NCBI GenBank assembly: GCA_003240735.1
Contig: QFNE01000006.1
Span: forward strand, 1-64,000
Direction of reading: 5' to 3'
Length of the DNA: 64,000 nt
Origin: Paracoccus denitrificans
GTDB lineage: Bacteria; Pseudomonadota; Alphaproteobacteria; Rhodobacterales; Rhodobacteraceae
Below the pieces are notes generated by a model, which made no database searches, was not told where the DNA came from, and saw only the letters and a list, made by a program, of their open reading frames with translations. Each line of letters begins with the position of its first letter. Positions within the stretch are counted from its first letter, which is position 1. The position numbers and the translations under genes were made by a program. Shown one piece after another: positions 8,951 to 16,522 of the stretch.

Positions 8951-9153
8951 CAGTCCTCGCTTTCCCGCGACGTCTCCGGGCGCTCGACCCCGTGCGGCGG
9001 TTGTTTTGATTGGTCGTCGGACCCTGCGCCGCTGCCGTCCGTATCCGTATCGCGCGACCGGGCCTGCGCCTTGCGCCGGCCCAGATTCGCACGCAACGCC
9101 GCCCGAAGGCGGTCGTCCCTGGACGGTTTGGATGAAGAGCCACGCGTGGTCAT
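8950..9153 (-). CDS. Small basic protein upstream of murA
   Basis: This 67-residue hydrophilic protein has a basic first half (RDDRLRAALRANLGRRKAQARSR) and an acidic, Gly/Ser-rich tail that is probably disordered. I know no domain. Its stop overlaps the murA start as ATGA, which argues that it is a real co-translated gene, and short proteins of this composition occur in front of murA in related genomes as far as I recall. Nucleic-acid or membrane-surface binding would fit its charge, but that is speculation. Confidence 0.6.
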   Translation of the reverse strand: MTTRGSSSKPSRDDRLRAALRANLGRRKAQARSRDTDTDGSGAGSDDQSKQPPHGVERPETSRESED

Positions 9154-9231
9154 GACAGGTTCTCTAGCGACCGCGATGCGGCCCGTCCAGAACGCCTGCA
9201 GGGCGAGGGCGGATTTTCGACCAAATCCCTC

Positions 9232-9259
9232 TTGCGTCCAAAATCATCCCGGTCTATTT
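9232..9259 (+). promoter_or_regulatory. Candidate sigma-70 promoter of tRNA-Thr
   Basis: A -35-like TTGCGT (9232-9237) and a -10-like CTATTT (9254-9259) are separated by 16 bases. They would start transcription about 20 bases before the tRNA. The match is moderate and rests on position. Confidence 0.35.
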
Positions 9260-9288
9260 GCCCCGGACGCGACCGGAAGGTCCCAGAT

Positions 9289-9363
9289 GCTGTGGTAGCT
9301 CAGTGGTAGAGCACACCCTTGGTAAGGGTGAGGTCGAGAGTTCAATCCTCTCTCACAGCACCA
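9289..9363 (+). tRNA. tRNA-Thr (anticodon GGT)
   Basis: Acceptor GCTGTGG (9289-9295) pairs with TCACAGC (9353-9359). The anticodon stem caccc/gggtg holds loop TTGGTAA, giving anticodon GGT for Thr. T arm gagag-ttcaatc-ctctc, discriminator A and encoded CCA complete the gene. A short T run follows 9 bases downstream. Confidence 0.96.
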
Positions 9364-9462
9364 TCATTCCTTTTTGAAAAAAATGCCCTCATGTATCTCT
9401 GGGATGCGTGCCCGAGGTGGTGCCTGCCTGACGGGCGCGAATTGGCTTGCTGGATCAAATAC

Positions 9463-10155
9463 CTATCCGTCCAACGCCATGTCCAGTGCCGCGGTACAAT
9501 GGACCAAGGTCGTGTCGAACACAGGCACCGACACATTGCCCTGATTGAGCAACATGCCGACTTCTGTGCAGCCGAGAATAAGGCAATCCGCTCCGCGATC
9601 GACAAGCCGCCGGGCTATGGCGATATAGGCCAGCTCGCTCTCTTTCGTCACGACGTCGCTGCAAAGTTCATCATAGATGATGCGGTGCGTCTCGGCCCGG
9701 TCTGGCGCCTCCGGTATGATCGGCGTGAGGCCCGCCGCTTCCAGCCGTTTTGTGTAGAAGGATTGCTCCATCGTAAAGGCGGTCGCCATGAGGCCGGGAG
9801 AGTGGAGGTCTTGCCGCCGAATGCTGGCAGCGGTCGCGTCGGCGATGTGGAGTAAGGGGATGGAGACCCCATCCATCATAATCTCGGCCAGCTTGTGCAT
9901 CGTATTGGTTGCGAGGACGATGAAATCGGCACCACCGCGTTCAAGGGCTTTGGCCTCATGGTTCAGAATCTCCCCAGCCTCTTCCCACTTTCCAGCCACC
10001 TGCAAGGCTTCGATCTTTGCGAAATCAAGGGACCGAATGAGCAGTTCGGGCGAATGAAGCCCGCCCATACGACTCCGCGTCTGGCTGCACAGTTCGCGAT
10101 AGTAGATTTGTGTCGAGGAAGCGGACATGCCGCCAAGGATTCCGATTGTTTTCAC
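9463..10155 (-). CDS. Aspartate/glutamate racemase family protein (YgeA-like)
   Basis: This product is 230 residues when started at the GTG at 10155, the same length as E. coli YgeA. It belongs to the cofactor-independent Asp/Glu racemase superfamily. The first catalytic position is Thr83 (ATNTMHK), not cysteine; the second is Cys196 (LGCTE). This Thr/Cys pairing is known from the L-Asp/L-Glu-specific racemase of E. coli. The N-terminus VKTIGILGGMS is the usual family start; the open frame runs on to 10209 but the family does not. Neighbours are unrelated, and the gene looks less GC-rich than its surroundings. It probably makes or consumes D-Asp or D-Glu. Confidence 0.88.
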   Translation of the reverse strand: MKTIGILGGMSASSTQIYYRELCSQTRSRMGGLHSPELLIRSLDFAKIEALQVAGKWEEAGEILNHEAKALERGGADFIVLATNTMHKLAEIMMDGVSIPLLHIADATAASIRRQDLHSPGLMATAFTMEQSFYTKRLEAAGLTPIIPEAPDRAETHRIIYDELCSDVVTKESELAYIAIARRLVDRGADCLILGCTEVGMLLNQGNVSVPVFDTTLVHCTAALDMALDG

Positions 10156-10323
10156 GAGGCTGGTCTCACCGTTCTGGTCTTCGCGGAAATCTAACAGTTG
10201 CAACAGCACTATCCTAATGCGCCGTCGCGCAGACTGATAGTGGAAGGGAATTAATGACCGACATTGCCGACCACGACCACACTTAGGTCCGCTGTAATGG
10301 CCGAGTCTGGCAGAACACCTTGG

Positions 10324-11691
10324 CTATTTGGCTATCAGCGCTGCCAGCCGCTCGACATTCCGGCGCAGAAGGTCTTGGTCACTCCGCGCCTCCACATTCA
10401 ACCTCAGCACAGGCTCGGTGTTCGACGCGCGCAGGTTGAAGCGCCACGTCCCCATATCCAGCGACAACCCGTCGGTGTCGTCGCGGGCCACAGCGTCGGG
10501 GGCGTAGGCTTCCTCGATCCGGCGGCGCGCGGCGGTTGGGTTGGGGACGGTGAAGTTGATCTCTCCCGATGACGGGAACATCCGGCGACGTTCGGCGACC
10601 AGTTCGGTCAGTGGTTTGCCAGTCCGGCCCATCAGCGCCACGACCATCAGCCACGGAATCATGCCGCTGTCGCAGAACATGAAGTCGCGGAAATAATGGT
10701 GGGCGGACATTTCGCCACCATAGACGGCGTCGTGTTCCCGCAAGGCCGCTTTGACAAAAGCATGGCCGGTTCGGGATTGTATGGGCGTTCCGCCGTGGCG
10801 CGTGACGATATCGCGGGTGTTCCATATGACGCGGGGGTCGTGGACGATACGGGCCCCCGGCTCGACCATCAGAAAGGCTTCGGCCAGCAGGCCCACGATG
10901 TATTCGCCGTCGATGAATGCACCGGTTTCGTCGAAAAAGAAGCAGCGGTCGAAATCGCCGTCCCACGCGATGCCCAGATCGGCGTGATGCGCGCGCACCG
11001 CGTCCGCGGTGGCGGGTTGGTTTTCAGGTAACAGCGGGTTTGGGATGCCGTTCGGGAATGTCGGGTCGGGAGCGTGGTTGATGCGGATGAATTGGCATGT
11101 CGCACCCCGCGCCGCCATCTGTTTCGCCAGCGCGTCGAAGGTCGGCCCCGCCGCGCCATTGCCCGCATTCACGACGATGCGCAGCGGGGGAAGGGCAGCC
11201 ACGTCGACAAACGACAGCACCTTGTCGACATAGGCAGCTCGGGCGGCCACGCTTATGTCCACGCGCGAGCCGGGATTGGTGGCTGGGGCGAGGATGGCAG
11301 TCTCAGACGCGGCCTTGACCTTGGCGAAGGTCGCGGCGTCAAGCGGCGCTGAACCGCGGCCGACCATCTTCATGCCGTTGTAATCCATCGGGTTGTGCGA
11401 GGCCGTGACTTCGATCCCCGCGTCGGCACCGAAATGCGTGACGGCAAAGTACATCTCCTCGGTGCCCGTGAGGCCGAGGTCCAGAACCTCGACACCGTCG
11501 GCGATCAGCGCCTCGGCCACAGCGTCGGCCAGTTCGTCGCTGGACGACCGGATGTCGCGGCCCAGCACGACCCGATGCGCATTCAGCGTTGCGGCAAAGC
11601 CGTGTGCGATGCGGGTCGCGATATCGGCATCCAGATCGACGCCCAAGCGGCCACGAATATCATAGGCTTTGAAACACGTCAGTTCGGTCAT
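10324..11691 (-). CDS. manB: Phosphomannomutase (PMM/PGM family)
   Basis: This enzyme interconverts mannose-6-phosphate and mannose-1-phosphate for GDP-mannose synthesis. The 455-residue product has the family N-terminus FKAYDIRG, the phosphoserine loop IEVTASHNPMDYNG with Ser98, the magnesium-binding loop DGDFDRC near 240, the sugar-binding GGEMSAHHYF, and the C-terminal phosphate-binding RASNTEPVLRLNVE. It overlaps manC by 4 bases (ATGA), so the two steps to GDP-mannose are made together. Such enzymes can also act on glucose-1-phosphate. The product probably feeds the surface polysaccharide. Confidence 0.93.
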   Translation of the reverse strand: MTELTCFKAYDIRGRLGVDLDADIATRIAHGFAATLNAHRVVLGRDIRSSSDELADAVAEALIADGVEVLDLGLTGTEEMYFAVTHFGADAGIEVTASHNPMDYNGMKMVGRGSAPLDAATFAKVKAASETAILAPATNPGSRVDISVAARAAYVDKVLSFVDVAALPPLRIVVNAGNGAAGPTFDALAKQMAARGATCQFIRINHAPDPTFPNGIPNPLLPENQPATADAVRAHHADLGIAWDGDFDRCFFFDETGAFIDGEYIVGLLAEAFLMVEPGARIVHDPRVIWNTRDIVTRHGGTPIQSRTGHAFVKAALREHDAVYGGEMSAHHYFRDFMFCDSGMIPWLMVVALMGRTGKPLTELVAERRRMFPSSGEINFTVPNPTAARRRIEEAYAPDAVARDDTDGLSLDMGTWRFNLRASNTEPVLRLNVEARSDQDLLRRNVERLAALIAK

Positions 11692-13136
11692 CCCCGCGCG
11701 CCCTGACCGCGAGCATAGCGATCTTCGTATCGGACGATGTCGTCTTCGCCCAGATAGGCGCCGGTCTGCACCTCGATCAGGACCATCGGGACCTTGCCGG
11801 GATTTTCCATCCGGTGCACCGCGCCCAGCGGAATATAGACCGATTGGTTTTCCGCCAGCAGCTTTGTTTCCTTATCGACGGTCACGCGGGCCGTGCCCTC
11901 AACCACGATCCAGTGCTCCGCCCGGTGGTGGTGGCTTTGCAGGCTAAGCGATGCACCGGGGTGCACCACGATGCGTTTGACCTGAAAGCGGGAGCCCAGG
12001 ACCAGCGTTTCGTACCATCCCCAGGGCCGGTAATCACGGGGCAGCGTTTCCGCCTGACGCGCCCCCTTGGCCTTGAGGATCTCGACCGCCTTCTTGACGT
12101 CCTGCGCGCGGTCCTTGGGCGCCACCAGCACGGCGTCGGGCATGGCGACGGCGATGATGTTGTCCAGACCGATCCCGACCAGCACCTGACCTTCAGCTTC
12201 GGCGCGCAGCAGCGTGTCGTGGCAGTCGACGGCCTCGGCGGCACCGGCCACGGCAACGCCATTAGCATCGGGGGCCTGCTCCTGCCAGACAGCGTCCCAC
12301 CCGCCAAGATCGGACCAGCCGCCTGAGAACGGGACGACGGACAGGTTGGGTGCCTTTTCCATCACCGCATAGTCGACCGAAATCGACGGCGCGCGACCGA
12401 ATGCGGCGGGGTCAAGGCGCAGGAACCCCAGGTCGGGCAGGGCATCGGTCACCGATGCCTCGACGGGCGCAACCACATCCGGCGCAAGGCTGCGGAACGC
12501 AGAGACGAGATCGGCGGCGCGGGCCAGGAAGATGCCTGCGTTCCACAGGAACTCGCCCGAGGCCAGCATCTGGGCTGCCTGTGTGGCGTCGGGCTTTTCG
12601 ACGAACTGTTCCAGATCGACGGCCCGCCCTGATCCGTCCGGGCGGGCGTTCAGCTTGAGGTATCCGTACCCCGTCTCGGCCCGCGTGGGCGTGATCCCGA
12701 ATGTCACGATCTTGCCTGCGGCGACGGCGGGCAGACCCGCGCTGACCGCACGACGAAAGGCGTCTGCGTTTGGGATGGCGTGGTCCGACGGGGCGATCAG
12801 CATGATCGCGTCGGGGTCGGTCGCAAGCAGATGCAGCGCGCCGGCCAGAATTGCGGGGGCCGTGTTCTTGGGCTCGGGCTCGATCAGAATCGCGCCGGGG
12901 TCGATGCCGACTTCGGCCAGTTGTTCGGTCACGATGAAGCGGAAATCAGCGCCGGTGATGATCATCGGCGGCGCAAACCCGTCTGCCGCAAACCGCAGCG
13001 CAGCCTGTTGGAACAGCGTGGTGTCGCCCAGAATGCGTGCGAACTGCTTGGGATATGATTTGCGCGACAGCGGCCACAACCGCGTGCCGGACCCGCCGCA
13101 CAGGATGACCGGAGTGACGCGGGCAGATGTCGGCAT
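11688..13136 (-). CDS. manC: Mannose-1-phosphate guanylyltransferase / mannose-6-phosphate isomerase
   Basis: This bifunctional type II enzyme of 482 residues has an N-terminal nucleotidyltransferase (LCGGSGTRLWPLSR near 12-25, FVEKP, and WNAGIFL) that makes GDP-mannose. Its C-terminal cupin (about 365-482; FQVKRIVVHPGASLSLQSHHHRAEHW and later IPLGAVHRMENPG) isomerises fructose-6-phosphate to mannose-6-phosphate. With the adjacent phosphomannomutase it covers fructose-6-phosphate to GDP-mannose. The 67-base gap to trxB upstream in the same direction holds a GC-rich stem (cgggtcgg/ccgacccg) without a T run. Confidence 0.95.
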   Translation of the reverse strand: MPTSARVTPVILCGGSGTRLWPLSRKSYPKQFARILGDTTLFQQAALRFAADGFAPPMIITGADFRFIVTEQLAEVGIDPGAILIEPEPKNTAPAILAGALHLLATDPDAIMLIAPSDHAIPNADAFRRAVSAGLPAVAAGKIVTFGITPTRAETGYGYLKLNARPDGSGRAVDLEQFVEKPDATQAAQMLASGEFLWNAGIFLARAADLVSAFRSLAPDVVAPVEASVTDALPDLGFLRLDPAAFGRAPSISVDYAVMEKAPNLSVVPFSGGWSDLGGWDAVWQEQAPDANGVAVAGAAEAVDCHDTLLRAEAEGQVLVGIGLDNIIAVAMPDAVLVAPKDRAQDVKKAVEILKAKGARQAETLPRDYRPWGWYETLVLGSRFQVKRIVVHPGASLSLQSHHHRAEHWIVVEGTARVTVDKETKLLAENQSVYIPLGAVHRMENPGKVPMVLIEVQTGAYLGEDDIVRYEDRYARGQGARG

Positions 13137-13203
13137 ATCAAATCTTCCTGCAAGGGACGCGGGTCGGACGCACGGGCCGACCCGACCTGTCTAGCCTAAG
13201 CCG

Positions 13204-14151
13204 TCAGACCCCGTCGAGATAGCGGTCGGCATCCAGCGCCGCCTGACAGCCCGATGCCGCGCTGGTCACCGCTTGACGATAGATGTCGTCCTGCACGTCG
13301 CCCGCGGCGAACACGCCCGGGATCGAGGTCTGGGTAACATACCCCCCTCGGCCGCCCTTGGTGACGATATAGCCGTCCTGCATCTCCAACTGGCCGGTGA
13401 ACAGGTCGGTGTTCGGATGGTGGCCGATGGCGATGAACAGACCGTCTAGCGAGATGTCCTGCGCGGTACCGCCGTCGGTGGAGGCCAGCCGCACGCCGGT
13501 GACGCCGGACGCATCGCCCAGAACCTCATCCACGGCGGTGTTCCATTTGATGGTTACGCGGCCTTCGTCTGCTTTTTCCAGCAGACGGTCCTGCATGATC
13601 TTTTCGCTGCGCAGACGGTCGCGGCGGTGGATCAGTGTCACATGGCTGGCGATGTTGGACAGATACAGCGCTTCTTCGACCGCGGTGTTGCCGCCGCCAA
13701 CGACGGCGACGGGTTTCCCGCGGAAGAAGAACCCGTCGCAGGTGGCGCAGGCCGACACGCCCCGCCCCATGAACGCCTGTTCAGACGGCAGCCCCAGGTA
13801 CTTGGCCGAAGCCCCGGTGGCGATGATCAGCGCGTCGCAAGTATAGGTGCCGTTGTCGCCTTCCAGCCGGAACGGGCGTTCGCCCAGATGCGCGGTGTGG
13901 ATGTGGTCGTATTCGATGCGGGTGTCGAAACGCTCGGCATGGCGCTGGAACCGCTCCATGAGTTCCGGCCCCTGCACCCCGTCAACGTCGGCGGGCCAGT
14001 TGTCGACCTCTGTCGTCGTGGTCAGCTGCCCGCCCGAGGTGATGCCGGTGATCAGCATCGGTTTCAGGTTGGCGCGCGCGGCATAGATCGCGGCGGTGTA
14101 TCCGGCAGGCCCAGACCCGAGGATCAGCAGCCGAGAATGAATTGCGTCCAT
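13204..14151 (-). CDS. trxB: Thioredoxin reductase
   Basis: TrxB passes electrons from NADPH through FAD to thioredoxin. The 315-residue product has the FAD-binding GSGPAGYTAAIYAAR near 12-26, the redox-active CATC (Cys135 and Cys138), the NADPH-binding GGGNTAVEEALYL near 152-164, and the C-terminal FAD-binding GVFAAGDV. The ATG at 14151 gives the usual family N-terminus, although the frame stays open far upstream into the divergent ABC transporter. It is a cytoplasmic homodimer in the family. Confidence 0.96.
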   Translation of the reverse strand: MDAIHSRLLILGSGPAGYTAAIYAARANLKPMLITGITSGGQLTTTTEVDNWPADVDGVQGPELMERFQRHAERFDTRIEYDHIHTAHLGERPFRLEGDNGTYTCDALIIATGASAKYLGLPSEQAFMGRGVSACATCDGFFFRGKPVAVVGGGNTAVEEALYLSNIASHVTLIHRRDRLRSEKIMQDRLLEKADEGRVTIKWNTAVDEVLGDASGVTGVRLASTDGGTAQDISLDGLFIAIGHHPNTDLFTGQLEMQDGYIVTKGGRGGYVTQTSIPGVFAAGDVQDDIYRQAVTSAASGCQAALDADRYLDGV

Positions 14152-14340
14152 CACAGTATCCGTATTCAGCGTTTGCCCGCTTGTGCCAGCATCACGCGAT
14201 CGGCGCCAGCAGCACGGCTTTCCTGATGGATCAATGCGCCCCGCAACCCGATTGCAAGGCCACGCGGGCGTGGTTTGACATTCCCCCGCCCCCGCGATGA
14301 GTGTCGCCCCGGTGTTACAATTGCCCGATAGGCGCAGCAG

Positions 14341-15432
14341 ATGGCCGAGATTCGCTTTCAGAACCTGACCCGCCAGTTCGGGCCGACCCGCGCGGTGGAT
14401 GACCAGACCGCGCGATTTGGGTCGGGACGGTTCGTCGCGCTGCTGGGGCCATCGGGGTGCGGCAAGACGACGCTTCTGCGGCTGATCGCGGGGCTGGAGC
14501 GTCCGGACGCGGGTCAGTTGTGGCTGGGCGACGATCTGGTCGCAGGGCCGCGGACGCATGTCGGGCCGGAACGGCGCAATCTGGGGATGGTTTTCCAATC
14601 ATACGCGCTGTGGCCGCACATGTCGGTCGCCGGGAATATCGGGTTCGGGCTGAACCGCCTGTCCCGCGCGCTAAGGTCGGAACGCGTGGCAAGCGCGCTG
14701 TCGCTGGTCGGGCTCGGGCATCTGGGGGCACGCAAACCGCATGAGCTGTCGGGTGGCCAGCGCCAGCGCGTCGCACTGGCCCGCAGTCTGGCCGCGCGCC
14801 CGCGTATTCTGTTGCTGGATGAGCCTTTGGCCAATCTGGACGCGCATCTGCGCCAGTCGATGCTGGCTGAATTCCGCCGCATCCACGCGGCAACCGGCAC
14901 CACCATGGTCTTCGTGACCCACGACCAGAATGAGGCGCTGGCAGTGGCCGACACCGTTGGCGTGATGGACCGGGGGCGGTTGGAACAGCTCGGCTCGCCG
15001 CAAGAACTGTTCGACCGCCCGGCATCGGCAATGGTCGCGCGGTTCATCGGCCATGGCACCACGCTGCCTGTCACCATCGACGCCGCACGCTATGGCCGTG
15101 CGAGCTTTCATATCGGCGCGCGCGAAATGACCTTGCCGGGGCAGGTGGCGCCGGGGCCGGCGTGGCTGTGCCTGCATGCGCGCGATCTGTCCCATGACCC
15201 GGCCGGCCTGCCTGCATGGGTCAGCGCAACCCGGTATGAAGACGGTTATCACGTGGCCGAGGTGCTGCTGGACGACCTGCCCGAGGCGGGACCGCTGTCC
15301 CTGCGCCTGACCCGCCGCGCGCAGGTGGGCGACCCGATCAACATCGCGATTCGCAGCGGCTGGTTGCTGCCCCGTGAAGGCAGCCCCGTGCCTGAGCTTT
15401 CACCCGCGCCCCGTCAGGCCGTCAGTGTCTGA
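14341..15432 (+). CDS. Iron(III)-type ABC transporter ATP-binding protein
   Basis: This 363-residue ATPase is of the FbpC/PotA class. It shows Walker A GPSGCGKTT (36-44), the Q loop VFQSYALWPHMSV, the signature LSGGQRQR (136-143), Walker B LLLDEPLANLD (157-167), the switch His in VFVTHDQNEAL, and a C-terminal TOBE-like regulatory region. It energises import by the downstream binding protein and permease. The gene order ATPase, binding protein, permease is unusual for Fbp-type systems, and 90 bases with their own signals separate it from the binding protein. A TTGACA at 14275-14280 may be its -35 element, but the -10 is poor. Iron is the likely substrate by homology. Confidence 0.93.
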   Translation: MAEIRFQNLTRQFGPTRAVDDQTARFGSGRFVALLGPSGCGKTTLLRLIAGLERPDAGQLWLGDDLVAGPRTHVGPERRNLGMVFQSYALWPHMSVAGNIGFGLNRLSRALRSERVASALSLVGLGHLGARKPHELSGGQRQRVALARSLAARPRILLLDEPLANLDAHLRQSMLAEFRRIHAATGTTMVFVTHDQNEALAVADTVGVMDRGRLEQLGSPQELFDRPASAMVARFIGHGTTLPVTIDAARYGRASFHIGAREMTLPGQVAPGPAWLCLHARDLSHDPAGLPAWVSATRYEDGYHVAEVLLDDLPEAGPLSLRLTRRAQVGDPINIAIRSGWLLPREGSPVPELSPAPRQAVSV

Positions 15433-15473
15433 TCGCGGCAGTTGATTTGAAAACTGTCAAGAATCTGTCAGAC

Positions 15474-15502
15474 GAATGACTTATCAGGACGCCGAGTCAT
15501 TC
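15474..15502 (+). promoter_or_regulatory. Inverted repeat upstream of the iron-type binding-protein gene
   Basis: GAATGAC (15474-15480) and GTCATTC (15496-15502) form a perfect 7-base inverted repeat with a 15-base spacer, ending 20 bases before the ATG. Just upstream are two direct copies of CTGTCA. It may be an operator or an mRNA hairpin. It matches neither the RirA (TGA-N9-TCA) nor the Irr consensus as I know them. Confidence 0.4.
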
Positions 15503-15522
15503 ATTTTGCGGAAAGCACCCCG

Positions 15523-16503
15523 ATGAAACCGATCCTTTACGCGACCGCGGCGCTGATGGCGCTGACTGGTCCGGCGCTGGCGCAGCCGTCCGGCAAGCTG
15601 ACCGTCTATACCTCGCAGCCGCAGGACCAGATGGCCAAGGTGGCCGAGGCGTTCAACAAGGACTATCCCGACGTGCAGGTCGAGATTTTCCGGTCGGGCA
15701 CCACCGAACTGATGTCCAAACTTCAGGCCGAATTCACCGCAGGCGCGACCCCCGCCGACGTTCTGCTGATCGCCGATTCGGTCGCGATGACGCAGATGAA
15801 GGACGCGGATCGTCTTGAGCCTTATGCCGACGCGCCGGTGGCCGATATCCCGGCCGAACTGGTCGATCCCGACAAGACCTTCTTCGGCACCAAGCTGCTG
15901 ACGACGGGCATCGTCTACAACACCTCGATGGTCAGCACGGCGCCGACGTCGTGGGACGATCTGAAGGCGCCCGACGCGGCGAAATCGACGATCATGCCCA
16001 GCCCGCTTTACTCCGGCGCGGCCGTGATCCACGTCGGCACGATGGTCCAGCAGCCGCAATTCGGCTGGGACTACTTCGACGCGCTGGCCAAGAACGGCGC
16101 CGTTGCCGGGCAAGGCAACGGGACGGTGATCGAAGCGGTGGCGCGGGGCGAGAAGGCCTATGGCGTGATCGTCGAATACATGGCGATGAACGCCAAGAAA
16201 GCTGGCTCTCCGGTTGACTTCGTCTGGCCGAAAGACGGTGTGACGACGATCACCCAGCCGGTCGCCATCGTCAAAGGCACCGACAACCTTGAAGCGGCCA
16301 AGGCGTTCGTGGACTGGCAATTGGGCAAAGCCGCGCAGGAACAATCGGTCGAGCAGGGCTATTTCCCGATCATCAAGGGCATGGCTGCGCCGGAAGGATA
16401 TCCCGACGCCGCCACGCTGACGATCATGCCGCAGGACCTGAAAAAGCTGCTGGCAGACGACCAGGACAACAAGGAACATTTCGCTGACCTCTTCGGCGGC
16501 TAA
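15523..16503 (+). CDS. Iron(III)-type ABC transporter periplasmic substrate-binding protein
   Basis: This 326-residue FbpA-like binding protein has a Sec signal peptide at 1-20 ending in PALAQ. The mature part begins GKLTVYTSQPQDQMAKVAEAF, typical of class II binding proteins for ferric iron and related ligands. Later segments such as PADVLLIADSVAM and GIVYNTSMV match the family, and two C-terminal tyrosines lie in the region where iron ligands occur. It works in the periplasm and hands the ligand to the downstream permease 19 bases away. An upstream inverted repeat suggests separate control. Confidence 0.92.
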   Translation: MKPILYATAALMALTGPALAQPSGKLTVYTSQPQDQMAKVAEAFNKDYPDVQVEIFRSGTTELMSKLQAEFTAGATPADVLLIADSVAMTQMKDADRLEPYADAPVADIPAELVDPDKTFFGTKLLTTGIVYNTSMVSTAPTSWDDLKAPDAAKSTIMPSPLYSGAAVIHVGTMVQQPQFGWDYFDALAKNGAVAGQGNGTVIEAVARGEKAYGVIVEYMAMNAKKAGSPVDFVWPKDGVTTITQPVAIVKGTDNLEAAKAFVDWQLGKAAQEQSVEQGYFPIIKGMAAPEGYPDAATLTIMPQDLKKLLADDQDNKEHFADLFGG

Positions 16504-16522
16504 GACGACGACCGCCACATCT

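Noticed and set aside
5699..9298. An open frame of 1199 codons on the plus strand opposite hisD, the GNAT gene, DUF2948 and murA
   Set aside because: Its protein is rich in Arg, Gly, Gln, His and Asp with no recognisable domain, and it is antisense to clearly conserved genes. High GC makes long antisense frames common.
13137..13203. Terminator between trxB and manC
   Set aside because: The stem cgggtcgg/ccgacccg is stable, but no T run follows on either strand.
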